Assembly (NCBI GenBank): GCA_900660155.1
Contig: CABFPE010000004.1
Span: forward strand, 4,343,905 to 4,365,951
Length of the DNA stretch: 22,047 nucleotides
From: Hofstenia miamia
Lineage: Eukaryota; Xenacoelomorpha; Acoela; Hofsteniidae
Direction of reading: 5' to 3'
A program made the position numbers and the translations under genes. The notes below the pieces were generated by a model. It did not search any database, was not told the origin of the DNA, and was given only the letters and a program-made list of their open reading frames with translations. Position 1 is the first letter of the stretch. Every line of letters starts with the position of its first letter. This document shows positions 8,274 through 19,210 of this stretch, one piece after another.

Positions 8274-11227
8274 AAAACTGCACTTAAGTTAAGTATACAA
8301 ATAGGAGTTTTTCTGATTACCTGTTTAGCTGACTACTATTTCCTTCATATGTGTAAGTTAATAACATGTTCAATATAAGGATAGTAATCCAAGTGTAGGA
8401 GTTTATATTGTCACTTTTTTGATCCCAAATTATTGACCAATAATGAATCCATTTATTATATCATAAATATTACATGCAGGATAGGAAGCTGCTATATGTT
8501 TAATTAATTATTTATAAACTAATAGTTTTCAGTAATGGCTATTTGGACATTACTTAATTAAGCAGCTAGTACATGCCTGGTTGCAGTATATTGGTACACT
8601 TTAGAAAATGAGTTTAAGTTGAGTTGTGTCTTGTCTTTAGTAAACACCATGCTAGGTTAGGGTACACATAACTCATCCAATTGAGCTGAGAGCTGGAGAC
8701 ACTTCATTGGAAGCAGATTGCTGGAGTTGTTGCTGATCAAGGAGAGCAGTATCAAGCAGATGACAGCTGTTGGAGATACTGTGAGGCTACTTCACCTAAA
8801 TAGTGATGGTTAAATTGTCTATTAATAATAGTTAATGGAAATGGTTAAAAAGAAAGCAAAGCAGTAAAGAACATTAGATCTCTACCCACTAAATCACCCC
8901 TTGATCAAATATATAGATTTGTGTAAATGGATGTCAAGCCTGGTAGGAGATGCTACACTACATCAATCACAATCAGTTGCTTGAGTCTCATTTATGTTGT
9001 TAATGCACATGATCATGATGTAGTACTATTTAAATGTCAGGAATATATGTCATTATTGAGTACAAGTCCAACCAAATTACTGCATATTCATCATCAAAAG
9101 CTTTCAAGTGCTGGATACAATGTTGAATCAAAAACTAATACACAGAAATACATTTTGTTTAGCTTTGGAACTTTAGTTAATTAAAATTTTAGAATTAGGA
9201 AGTAAACCACCCTAACATTTTCAGCATCAATGATTTGATAGGACTACTATATAGCAAGCACTCTGAAGATGATGATTTTATTTAAAGTGCATTTCACCAT
9301 TGAAAAGAGTTTTGTGTTATTAACTTGAGAAATATTTATTGACAAGTTGGCAGTAATAGACAACATTTTGGTAGAATTAACATTTAAATTGAATACTCTT
9401 GGCTATGATGTAGCTGTGATAAATGTAAATGATACCAATAGAAAGCTACACCTGTATGCATTAGTGTTGAAATATAACTTCTGCAGTAAAATCTGTTTTT
9501 TCTTGGAATATACATTTGATGTGCTATCAACATGCAATTGTAAATATATGAAAAAAATGCCTTAGAAAATAAAACTGGATTTTGAGTGGGATATCAATTT
9601 TCTTGCCCTCTTTCCAATATTTCAGGTTGATAGGCCTGCAGTTGTTAAACAAAAAATATAAATCAGCAAAAATTATATCTGTATTTCATCACTTATTTCA
9701 AGTATTATACTTCATCATTGTGCAGATTGTTGTTTTTTGATAAGACATATAATGAAAGCTCAGGAAGAAATGTGGGGCATAGATCAGCTGAAGTTGATAA
9801 AATGCTTCCAACAGAAACAATGGTTTTGAATTAAACAATACTGAAATTAAGCATTACACAGGTTTTATTATTATGATATAATAAGGATTTCAATAAAATT
9901 TTACCCCTATCTAAGTACATAATACTTGCCTTTATTTTTTAGGTCATATTTGAAAAAACACTTCTGAGTTAGTTAATACTCTAATAAATCTTTTGGAGAA
10001 CTCAGAGAACATTGATGATGATGTTGCCCATTATCCAACATTTACTAAAAGAATACAAAGCATTTCAATTGTTACATGACCCTCCATGTGTTCTCATACA
10101 CTAGTAACAACCTTATTGTCTTGCAAGCTGTAAATATGTTGGTTATATATATATTCCTCATTTTTGCAAATGATGAAAGATTCATATGTATACATGAGCA
10201 GTACTGCAAATAGTTTTATTGTCCTCATGTGCATTTTCTTTGTCGCATTACTAAGATATGTTAAACCATAATCAAAAGCCTCTCAGACACAAAGTAAAGA
10301 TTTTGAATGCTTATCAATAAATTGGAAAAATTGAATATTTATGAATGTTATTTATTTTTTGATTATAGGCATATTGGGAAGGTTCCACATTAAAAAACCT
10401 AATGAATCATAGCAGCCTTCATTCTTTAGATGAAGTTAAAGAGCCTCTAGCAACTCTACCAAAGTACAGGAATTGAACTTTCTTATACAATGAAAGCACT
10501 GAATTATTTTTTAATAGTAGACTATTTAGATAGAGACCACATAGAATCAAATAAAATGTAGCACTATTAAATAAGTTGAATACATTTTCAAAGGTGTGGA
10601 CCTGGGATTTTTGTTTGGTGATAAAAGGGTATATAAAACAAATGTTTTCTGTAGTACAGCTTATATAGTCTGGATTTTAACTAACTACATAATTTACTAA
10701 AAACAGCATCATAGACATGCGAAATAAAACTTTACATAAAGGACAAAATTAAATCTGAATTTTCTTTACCCTAACCTACTCTTTGCAAAATAGTTCATTT
10801 TTAATTTTATGAAAGAACAACATAATTTTTAAGTGCCCTGATTCTTGTTCAATGTATGGCTTAAAAAGAAGTTCTTGGTGACAATATAATATTGTGACAT
10901 CTGCTGCTCAAAGTGGATTAATCTATGCTAAGTTTATTAGTTATGATTTCTTTTACAATGCTACTAAGTCACATTGTTATTCCAATACAAATAGTTATTT
11001 CAATTGATTAATCATTAATTATTTTTACTTTAATCACTATTGTTACAAATTCTATAACAACATTCATGCAGTTGCTTTGAATTTTTGTTGTTCATTTTGT
11101 GATATTTATGTAGTCAGAAAATGTACCAACCATTTGTGGAAGTCTGTTTCTTCATTAAATATACATGAAGAATGTATATTAGTTTAAACATTCCAAGTAA
11201 ATTCAACTTTACTTAGTTTTTCATAGA
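8274..11227. other. CpG-empty AT-rich stretch without a confident gene
   Basis: I find only two CG dinucleotides in these 2.9 kb (10244 and 10720). Some short open stretches look faintly protein-like, for example 8990-9180, 9347-9565, 9975-10075 (containing LLENSENIDDDVAHYPTF) and 10378-10475, sometimes just after an AG acceptor-like site. No two of them can be joined convincingly and no family is recognised. They may be exons of a decayed gene or chance. Confidence 0.45.
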
Positions 11228-11820
11228 CGAAGGTTAGAGAATTGCATTTAAGCATTATTTAATATAAGAATGTCAATTTACAACAAATAAAGCTTCTGAC
11301 AATCCAGAGTAGATAATATACTCGATAGTTAATGTTTACGTCATAAAATGTACGTCGGTTATATGAAATGCGAAAGGGCGAACTCATATAAACCATTTAG
11401 ATTTACAGTCTTTTATTTTTGCGTTAATGAAATTAGTGAAGAATTTATGTGTGTTCTCAAAATGGTTTTCAATTATAATTATATTAATATATATTTACCA
11501 CTCATTGGCGTGGTAGGCGGAGCTACAAAACCAAAAAAAATAAACACTAATATAGGGTAAAAAACCAAGAGAAATTCAATAACATTCATAAAAAGTTTAA
11601 AAAGTAATACATATAGATTGTTAACTTTGCGAAATTAATCAAATTTGTGGTACGTGATTTCACGCGGTTTGTATTTAAGCACAATAGTACGAAAACTTGG
11701 AATTCGTAAAAAATTAGTCGGCATATTTATGCAAATGTATGTATTTTTAGTGTAAATCAAGTGGATACCTTAGGTGAAATTTCAAAGTACATTGTAGTAA
11801 AATTATATATATATATATAT
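11228..11820. other. AT-rich sequence with normal CpG content, no gene
   Basis: CG dinucleotides become frequent abruptly here. A 70-codon open frame (11348-11560) is present but shows no recognisable motif and has AT-driven composition. A short (AT)n tract at about 11804-11820 abuts the fold-back MITE. Confidence 0.6.
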
Positions 11821-11828
11821 CAATTTCT

Positions 11829-12062
11829 GGCGTTATTGTACTTTAGGGGACCCAGTTTATGTGACGTCATAAAATGGGTATTAAACTCTAACCTTAACCC
11901 CAATCCCTCACCCAAAACTTGGGTGTTTTGCAAAAAATTAATCAACAAGATGAAATGCAATATAATTGCATTGGTTGGGGAGTAGGGTTAGGGTTAAGGT
12001 TAGAGTTTAATACCCATTTTATGACGTCACTCAAACTGGGTCCCCTAAAGTACAATAACGCC
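11829..12062. mobile_element. Fold-back MITE with ~80-bp TIRs and 8-bp target duplication
   Basis: The left end ggcgttattgtactttaggg is matched exactly by the reverse complement of the right end. The inverted match continues with few mismatches through the telomere-like taaccttaaccc stretch, leaving a short central loop. Both sides carry the same 8 bp, caatttct (11821-11828 and 12063-12070). An 8-bp duplication is characteristic of hAT and a few other DNA transposon superfamilies, but the GGCGTTATTG terminus is not a typical hAT end. Each arm holds the palindrome TGACGTCA (11862-11869, 12022-12029), the consensus cAMP-response element. There is no coding capacity; open frames across it simply read the arms. 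Confidence 0.9.
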
Positions 12063-12169
12063 CAATTTCTATTATTCAATGTATTTTACTGCATTATTAT
12101 AACAACTACTATATGCGCTTTGTTGAGCCTATGATGTATTGAGTAAGTTTTTGTACATAAATATGTGAG

Positions 12170-14224
12170 AGAAAAGGTTTATTGAAACAGGTCAGGAAAA
12201 AACTGCACAAATCTAACTCTTGATTGGATTTTTAACTGGCAACAGCGGGTGTCTACATTCTTTCTGGGCAAGTGTGAAACAGCTTCTTTCTTCTATCTAT
12301 CTACGAAATTTAAACTTGACACTGAACACTTGCCTTTTGTTATGATTTTGTTCGCCCTGTTAACGGCACTTTGCAGCTGATTTTGCTACCTTCCTGAGTT
12401 CTTTGGTGCAACAGCTGCTGAGTTGTCTGATGGTAAGTCTCGATTTTGCTTTCGTAAAAATATCGTTTATATGCTCTTTGAAATTTATGTTCTTGTCGAT
12501 AGTGACACCAAGGAATTTGAAACTCTTGCACATTGAGATCTCGCCCGGTAGGTTGATTGTATGCACACATTGGTGGCTTGGTGTAATGATGACTTGTTTT
12601 GACTTTGCACGGTTTAATCTCAGACAATTTATTTCACAGTAACTTGAAATAGATTCGCAATCTGTCCTAACGTTGATCGCATTCCTTAGTAAGTTGACGA
12701 TGGAGGTCAGATCATCTGCGTACTTGATGAAACTGGTGTTTGTTGGCAATATATCGGAGAGATAGAATATGAAGAGCAAGGGACCTATCAATAAGCCCTG
12801 AGGAACACCGCTGCTGATCTGACAGGTATTGATACTGACCCATGCACATATGTGTACAATTTTTTGTCCTTTAGGTAATGCCTGATCCAGTCCAGCATTC
12901 CACATGGCAGAACCTTGGAGAGTTTTTGCACTAGCCGCCCATGTAGTACCATATTGAAAGCCTTGCTGAAATCGAAAGCTTCAACTAATACGTATTAACC
13001 TCTTTCCAGGATTTTGGTAATTTTATCAAGGAAATGTATCAATGCCATGCAGTTGATTTTAACTTCTGATACGATGTGGGGATTAATCCAGTGCTGGAGT
13101 TCTTTCAGCGCAAAATACTTAAGACATTTCGAGGGTATTGACAGAAGAAAAATATATCTGAGATCGGCCATTTCATTATTGCACTGGAAAAGTACGTTGC
13201 AGGAAAGACGAGTTGATGTTACACAGTGGTTTCGCAAAAATGTGATTTGCAGCCTTATACGACTTGTTCGGTACACCATCACTGCCTGTGCCCCGATCCT
13301 TGATACCATCGAGATACTTCATGACTTCGTGGGTTGAGACAACTGGACAGTCATTGTCCTTGTTGGGAGTGAAATAATGATGACTATCCGGTATTGTCAT
13401 GGAAATCAGAAATATCGTTAACAGCTTCCTTCACATTATTATAACTGTTGAGGATGTTTCCTAGTGCAGATTGCGAGGAGTTCTTTGTGAGCGCATTCAT
13501 GATACGCCAATGATCTCTGGCTGAATTCACTGAAGACAACTTGCGCTTTTTGATTTGGCAATGGACTTAAGATAAATAGTAGTAATTAATGAAATGATGC
13601 ATCGAATCTGGTTCCACGCGAAATTGGGAGGAGGAGCAGGGGGTTTATGAATGTTAATGGTGATCAAGGAGTAACACTACTGCAGATACAAGCACAAGCG
13701 TCGTCATAGTCCTTATAAGTGCATTCTGTCGCAGACAACATATTACAGTTGGCAAGAATAGCTACACCTCCATGCAGGCCAAGTTTGCGGTAATTATGAG
13801 CAATGACTTGGTAACCAGAGCCAGGCAAAACACAATCTGCGTCAGCATCAAGCCAGATCTCACTCAAACACAAGAAACTAGGTGTATAAACGTAATAAGC
13901 TTTGACATTCAATCACTCGTTTTTCAATCGTGCTTGTACTGCTGCTAATTACATCTTGACTCGCAACCCTCCAACAGCGATTGATTTCTTTTCCCCACCA
14001 CCGAGCTTCAAGAAATCTTTGATGGCTTTCCTCTTTGCTGAGCCCTTCTCCGACTTCGCCTACTCTTCCATTTGCTCCTATTTCATCTCCTGTGACTGTC
14101 CTCGCTGCCGTAAAACTTGACTTGTTTTTATTTTCTTGTTGTGTATGCCTTCAGCGGCTAAATAAAGTCATTGATTATTATTATTATTATTTCGATACTA
14201 ACTACTGCGAATATTCCAAGACAT
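12170..14224 (-). pseudogene. Family A CR1-like LINE ORF2 (endonuclease + reverse transcriptase), disrupted
   Basis: The minus-strand start at 14224 reads MSWNIRSS, the first strand of an AP-type endonuclease. After the inserted fragment (see 13915-14190) it continues at 13900-13640 with PSFLCLSEIWLD and then LHGGVAILAN, followed by INIHKPPAPPPNF. The rest of the endonuclease is deleted and the frame jumps to the pre-RT linker (SARDHWRIMNALTKN). The RT follows at about 13400-12360: GTGSDGVPNK, SGVPQGLLIGPLLFI, and the catalytic YADD encoded at 12711-12722, then FKFLGVTID. The C-terminal region (SRVRFVQFFP) runs to about 12170. The RT copies element RNA at the nicked target. Several frameshifts and stops make it inactive. 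Confidence 0.85.
13915..14190 (+). mobile_element. Family B CR1-like LINE, 3'-end fragment inserted in family A
   Basis: Plus-strand sequence encoding the last residues of an ORF2 (FFNRACTAANYILTRNPPTA, ending SCDCPRCRKT, stop near 14118). A 3' UTR with an AATAAA signal (around 14160) and a (ATT)n tail follow. It is clearly the same family as the reverse complement of 20594-20830. It lies in opposite orientation inside the first codons of family A ORF2, so it inserted later. 5' truncation is normal for target-primed integration. Flanks attcaatcac and atttcgatac may be a decayed target duplication. Confidence 0.85.
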
Positions 14225-14242
14225 GATAGTTATACTTGATAG

Positions 14243-15030
14243 TCAATTGTCAAGATTCACACGCTGGCTATTGTGATAGAGAACCAGATTTTTTAAATTT
14301 CTAGGAGAAACGTTGTTGTCAATAAGTTCACAGCGCTTGTTAAGAATTCTCTTTTCAATTTGAAGTTGATAAAGGTGTAGAACTAAAAACGAATAATGAA
14401 AATCTTTCAGTGTGTATCCTCGTGAAAGACATTCTCTAGCACTCCATTCATTTGAAAATTTAACTGGCGTGGAACTTTGTTGATTTGATTGGGGATTAGA
14501 ACGACCCAGCCTGCGAACTGCTGAAATATTATTTCTGTCTCGCTCTCCTAATACTGTTAGAACGGTCTTAAGTTGATTTTCGTCGTGCTCCAATCTTTTT
14601 GCTGCAACTTGATCTGTTGACTCTGGAATACCTCGAATACGTAATTCAAGCTGTCGTTTAAGTGCAACTTGAACTCCTATATTCGAGCAATGCAAGACTA
14701 GTTGACAGGGATTCCTTTACAGCTTTTTCAACAATTTTAGGTAAATCTACGGATATTGCCTTTTTAACAATTTCATCAATTTAATTGTTGGGCTCAGTGG
14801 AAACTTTATTAGTATAACAGATATTGCAACGAAACAGAAGCAATTTGGCTTTTGATAAGAAAGGAATAACGTTAGGATCCAGTCCAGAACAGTTGTTATG
14901 ATACCATTCATTACACATATCACATTGAATCCAGTCACCTCCACCGGTATCCTGCTTGTGACATCTAGTTCATTTGAATATAATTGTTGTCGAGTCAATT
15001 CGACCGCGGTTCTTTCCCATTCCAATCTAA
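14243..15030 (-). pseudogene. Family A CR1-like LINE ORF1 with PHD finger
   Basis: Read from about 15030 leftward, it starts with a PHD-type zinc finger: GGGDWIQCDMCNEWYHNNCS and, about 20 residues on, RCNIC, giving CxxC, WYHxxC and CxxC ligands. The first cysteine pair is degraded. A charged helical stretch follows (IDEIVKKAISVDLPKIVEKA), then LRIRGIPES, ISAVRRLGR and VKFSNEWSARECL, like the RRM/RNA-binding part of CR1-group ORF1 proteins, ending RNLKNLVLYHNSQRVNLDN. The stop at 14243 lies 18 nt before the ORF2 start at 14224, a normal ORF1-ORF2 spacing. ORF1 proteins bind element RNA; the PHD finger may recognise histone tails. At least two in-frame stops and a frameshift make it a pseudogene. 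Confidence 0.8.
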
Positions 15031-15080
15031 TCCTAATTAAACTGTATATAAAACAGGCAAATAACGTAAAACATAATTGA

Positions 15081-16056
15081 ATGACCCGTTAAGGAGTGTA
15101 GTCGAGGATATATGGCATATACCTTTCATTTAGCATGATCTAGCGTATGTATGAATATACACTCGTATACGCTGTTTTTGAATTGACAATTTGCGTATAA
15201 CTTCTGTAAATTTTAGGTCTGTACTCTAGCCCGTTAATTGGCAAAATTACCTAATCGATTGCTTTAGAATTATGTGAATAGGAATTACATGCAGTTAAGT
15301 GCAAAACAAGTGAAATGCTCGTACTTTTGGTAGCTTTATGAAGAATCAGTTAACCGACCCTACATAGGAAAAGATGCAAACCTAAATTAAAAAAGTTGAT
15401 TTCTTTTTTTGAATCATTTTGCACTGAGTGGGTTCTTGCACAACATGTTTCAACTATAAAAGAACTCTATGTCGAGTTCCAAATACATGTTCAATATATG
15501 TATGAAAATATATAATTCTTGAGTAAAATTATTTGAATTTTCAGTAATAATTGAATATCGATACTGTACGTCCGCACTATACAAAATGTATTTATAAAAA
15601 TGTTAGCGGAATGTATAATATTAATGAATTAAAAATTTATGGAACAAACCACGGTAACTATAAATTCAGTTTTACTAATCGATAAATAATGTGGAAATAG
15701 ATACAAATCTTTAGAACAAATGCTCTGAAATTGTAAACCGAATGCAAAGTAAAAACTTTCAATTTATTTAAAATTAGGTACGAAGTACCTGATTTCAAAT
15801 AAAATGCCTAGATTTGCATCAATATACTTTTATATCTTATGATTTGCTTAATAATAGTTAAATATTTTATGAATTTAAAGTTTTCTGTGCTAATATCCTT
15901 AAATATATACTGCGTCCATATATATTATTTCTTACACCTTTTACGTTTGTTATTGCATTTCTCATGTTTTTACCCCATATAAGTGTTTATTTTGTCCGCG
16001 TCTCCTATATAACTGCACCTAAATGGTTTGCGTAAGCCTTTAAATTTTTCGTAAAG
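15081..16056. other. AT-rich intergenic sequence, nothing recognised
   Basis: No open frame, TIR or tandem repeat is seen. The 5' end and UTR of the family A LINE may extend a short way into it, but no boundary is visible. Confidence 0.55.
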
Positions 16057-16420
16057 TTAAGAGAAATTGACAATCAGCAAGTCTTTCACGGTTTCACATC
16101 TTATTTTGGTCTTCAACTCAATCCACAGATTATTCATGAGTGAAAATACTCGTTCAACCAAGGAATTCGTGGCAGTTTAATACAAACCAAATTGCATGAC
16201 TTTCGGAATATCGACCCATTTAATGTCCTTTTTATGCAAGTGCTTGAAAAATTTCCATCCAACACATTGTTGAGCAATTCCAGTTCTTAAATATGTCTGC
16301 AGATAGGTAGGAGTTGAAAATTGGGACATTTTTTGTGTCCATGCGAACCTGTGAGGCCAGTAAACTTAATATCGGGATTGTCCCGGTAAAATCGGGACGC
16401 ATGCTCAGTTAGTTTAGGGC
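16057..16420 (-). pseudogene. hAT-family transposase, C-terminal dimerisation remnant
   Basis: The minus strand from about 16320 reads WVDIPKVMQFGLY, a stop (TAA), then TATNSLVERVFSLMNNLW and on to a terminal TAA at 16057-16059. The pattern ATNxxVERVFSLMNxxW is the signature of the hAT C-terminal (RISC/dimerisation) domain, which assembles the transposase and completes its catalytic core. One in-frame stop and a probable frameshift near 16260 show decay. A second open frame upstream (to about 16420) may continue the protein. No TIRs or 8-bp duplications were found around it, and I see no link to the fold-back MITE except the shared duplication length. Confidence 0.7.
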
Positions 16421-17269
16421 GCCTTACAACATAATTTAAGTTGAATTACAGAATCTGAAACATTCATCTCCCCAGAACTATTTTTAAGACATGTTCGTTT
16501 TCACAGTTGCCTTCGTAATTTGATGTGATAGAGAATTACCCAATTTAAGAGCCATCCTTTGGCAATAGGAGTCCTTGTCAATGTATCTTTTAAAGACTAT
16601 AAATCTATATTGATATATTTAGAATATAGTCATTTACAGAGGATGAATTTGAGAAATAGTAATGCTCCTTTGAAATTAGCCTCATATTTTACAATTGATT
16701 AAAATTTTATCAATAGGATTATTTCTCATTATTGGCAGTGGTTTTTATCTCATTTAATACTTTATTACATTTTTTGCTTGTAATTTCTGTGAGTTAAATT
16801 GGGGAATTGAGTTAGGCTGAATTGCTGAAGTAAATTTTTTGTGTAATAATTACTATTTATTTATTGGTTTTTGTGCCTTTACTACATTCTTAAAAGTTCA
16901 TGTATATGTTTGTATAATTTAGATGTTTAAAAAATTATCATTTAAAATAATTATTTGGTATGTAGAATTATTATCAGTTATATTTCATTGCAGCTTATAA
17001 ATCTGTAGTAGTACATTTTACGATATTCCACTCACTATAGAATAATAGGTAATATAATCCACCACACGATACTTTTCAAGTTTGGAAGATTTTGAACTCA
17101 CAATTGCTTAAGTAGTTAAAACTATTATATACAGCTTGAGTATTAGTAGTTTATGATCAACAATATCAACAGCTTTCTTAGATCAATAAATACAAAAGTA
17201 GTAAACAACTGTTCATCTCTTGTTTTTCTTATCAATTATATTTTGCCACTATTAATGTATTTAGATTAG
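16421..17269. other. AT-rich sequence, no gene seen
   Basis: Very AT-rich with few CG. It contains a small hairpin at its left border, where cgggattgtcccg and tcccg/cggga can pair (16373-16400). No coding signal. The 5' half of the neighbouring RT remnant may have decayed here. Confidence 0.5.
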
Positions 17270-17925
17270 GTGATATTGGTACACCTTCCTTCACCAAATT
17301 TGTTTCTCTTTGTAAAAACGTATTTCTCCTCCATTACTGTGCATTTCTTGAACAAATTGGAGGCAAGGTATCTCTTCTGTCTAGCGTTTCGTCTGGATCC
17401 TTTCAAGACTCTTAGTCACTCTTACATTCCTTTCATCCCTAACTTTCCCAGTTTGGCATCGAATATTCTGATCGCTCTGACCTGGAGGAAGCCTATATTT
17501 CCAACGCCTATTTTGCTTCTAATTTCTCTGAATCTGTCTCTATATGTCCTGGTCTGTCTGCTTCCTCCAGGCTGATCCATCTTTGCGTTATTGCTTTTAA
17601 CTCCAATGATACTTCTCTCATGGTTAAGTCTTGCAAGTGTTCTTAACACTTTCCATCCATTAAAAGCATCTCTTCTCCTTCATTTTCTCCTTTAAGCGTT
17701 TTGCACTTTGTTGCAAACATTTATGATCGCTCCATTCTTATTTAATCGGCTTCCCTCCTCTCAAGTCACTTCTTACCGTCCAATAGCTATTCTTGTTCGG
17801 TTCCCTTTTTTTATAATTTCCAAAAATTCGTCACCTCTTCTCTTCTACTGCGCATGATAGCCGTCCAGGTCGTTCTACCATTACTAACTTGCTCACTCTG
17901 ATCAAAGGACCCTATGAGTAAGGTT
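17270..17925 (+). pseudogene. CR1-like LINE, decayed N-terminal RT segment
   Basis: Reading across three frames, the plus strand shows the linker before RT (LEEAYISNAYFASNFSES at about 17480-17535). It then shows the conserved SYRPIAIL (about 17770-17793) and, after a frameshifted stretch, SRPGRSTITNLLTLIKG (about 17865-17912). NYRPI and GF-x-PGRST-type motifs are standard finger and palm elements of CR1/Jockey-group RTs. The catalytic YADD part is missing and homology ends abruptly near 17925. The orientation is opposite to the family B copy at 20594-21470, so it is a separate insertion. Possibly the same family, which I cannot show because the regions do not overlap. Confidence 0.6.
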
Positions 17926-17935
17926 GTTTTTGCTT

Positions 17936-17996
17936 CGGCTCGAGTCGAGTTAGTCTCTTAAAATTGGAGTCGAGTCGGATTTCGAATCTCGAGTCT
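17936..17996. repeat. GAGTCGAG-rich short repeats
   Basis: Variants of the octamer gagtcgag occur several times on both strands (ctcgagtcgagt, gagtcgagtcgg, ctcgagtct) in 60 bp. They form a short degenerate repeat, unusually CpG-rich for the surroundings, at the right end of the RT remnant. Confidence 0.5.
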
Positions 17997-18346
17997 TGTC
18001 TGTCCCCGTCGGCCTATCAAATTCATAAATGAAAATTCACCATTAAATATAGCAGTAACGTTTGAGATTGGTCAAAAATTAGTAATTATTAATTATAATA
18101 TATAGATATATCATTAAACTATTAATGCTGATGTTAATTCGATTGAAGCAAAGTATTCCCTTTAACTATCATTCAAATAAATTGATTACAATTTGTTTTG
18201 TACTTATACTTTGACATGTTTTATAATCTATTACGTAGATATAATTTATGAAATTTGGAATGGAATGAGTTGATTTGATAAACAATCCATTAATATATCC
18301 TACCTTTCCTTTTCTATGTAAATATTAGTCAATTGAAAATATTGAA

Positions 18347-18526
18347 ATGAATAATATATCAGAGACGAATACTCTTCCTAAAACAAGCAGACCTATTGTC
18401 AAGAGTTTGGCAATTTATTTCAAAGATACAAAAAATCGCGATGCTTTGGAATATTTCACTTTTCTCAGTGACAAAATTAAGTTCAAATCAGGAATAATTA
18501 TAAGGCATTATAAGATAAAACTGTAA
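18347..18526 (+). CDS. Short open frame upstream of EXOSC10, possible 5' exon
   Basis: A 59-codon frame starts at an ATG and reads SRPIVKSLAIYFKDTKNRDA in the middle; the composition is more protein-like than its neighbourhood. A gt at 18523 could act as a donor. Splicing it to the acceptor before 18879 would keep the EXOSC10 frame (phase 2 to phase 2). Against this, EXOSC10 proteins normally have only a short N-terminus before the PMC2NT domain, which the next exon already supplies. It may be an upstream exon, a separate small gene or chance. Confidence 0.25.
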   Translation: MNNISETNTLPKTSRPIVKSLAIYFKDTKNRDALEYFTFLSDKIKFKSGIIIRHYKIKL

Positions 18527-18882
18527 TATTTTTCCCTTTCAAATTCACTCAACATATCGTATTGGAAACTGAACTCAATTATTGTTCGATAATTTTTTAC
18601 TTAGTTCACTACTATCGCATTTTTTACTGGTGGCTTCCTGCTTAGGTATACATGTGTTGTTACAGTTCTTAGAATAGATTGTTAACAAGGTATGTGTACA
18701 TATTTAAGGCAACTATTAATGTATGCTGTGTAAATGTCATACAATATCCTTTCTGCATTCATAAAATAAAGCTCTCTAATTACCTTTGAGATTTTTCGTA
18801 TTTTACATTGAAATTCAATAATAACATTCTCAATTTGAAATAGTTTTATTAAAATGCTATTGTTGATTTCCGTTTTAGGGAA

Positions 18883-19102
18883 ATGAATGAGGAATCTGTT
18901 GCAGTAAGCGAAACCCAGAAGCAGTGCAGTCGTACCATGAGTCTTATTTCGAACTCCGTTCGATCTACAACACTTAACATGCCCATTGATGCTGAGCATG
19001 ATTTTTATTCGGCTTTTCCAAAGTACAGACGTTTTTTGAAATGCTTAAAGAAAAAAACTATTAAAGGCCTCGACGAACTGTTATCCAAAGAAGGGATTTC
19101 TG
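18883..19102 (+). CDS. EXOSC10: EXOSC10/RRP6, exon encoding start of the PMC2NT domain
   Basis: EXOSC10 (yeast Rrp6) is the distributive 3'-5' exoribonuclease of the nuclear RNA exosome, acting in rRNA, snoRNA and mRNA processing and decay. This exon encodes about 30 N-terminal residues and then PIDAEHDFYSAFPKYRRFLK, matching the conserved (D/E)YDFYxSFPxF core of the PMC2NT domain, which binds the C1D/Rrp47 cofactor. The ATG at 18883 lies 4 nt after a ttttag acceptor-like site (to 18878), so a 5' UTR intron or spliced leader addition may precede it. The exon ends in GG at 19102 before gtaaaatt, phase 1. No stops within. Assignment rests on collinear motifs in three exons. Confidence 0.85.
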
Positions 19103-19210
19103 GTAAAATTCGTCAGTTATTTATTGTCTAAGACAGATATTTTTTAATTTTAGGTAGCTTTTGCTATGATATGACGAGATCATTGACATGGAATTTAATC
19201 GTAATTTTAG
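19103..19210 (+). other. EXOSC10 intron with two in-frame acceptors
   Basis: The donor is gtaaaatt at 19103. Two acceptors, ttttag ending at 19153 and attttag ending at 19210, are both followed by gt, and both keep the same frame. Using 19210 gives an intron of 108 nt and a protein spacing close to other EXOSC10 proteins. Using 19153 gives a 51-nt intron and adds 19 residues. Confidence 0.7.

Noticed and set aside
8927..9565. Frames of 85 and 72 codons in the CpG-free stretch
   Set aside because: No recognisable motif, no conserved partner in the window, AT-biased composition; kept only as a remark in the stretch description.
11986..12010. Interstitial telomere (TTAGGG repeats)
   Set aside because: Only two or three imperfect units, mirrored in the other MITE arm, so it is part of the transposon and not a chromosome-end relic.
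11761..12134. Two overlapping frames across the fold-back element
   Set aside because: They read the two arms of the MITE and contain its inverted sequence; not genes.
13014..13337. 107-codon plus-strand frame
   Set aside because: It is antisense to the family A reverse transcriptase, whose motifs are clear on the minus strand.
16373..16400. Hairpin as a transcription terminator or regulatory RNA
   Set aside because: Short, GC-only stem in a decayed hAT copy with no supporting context.
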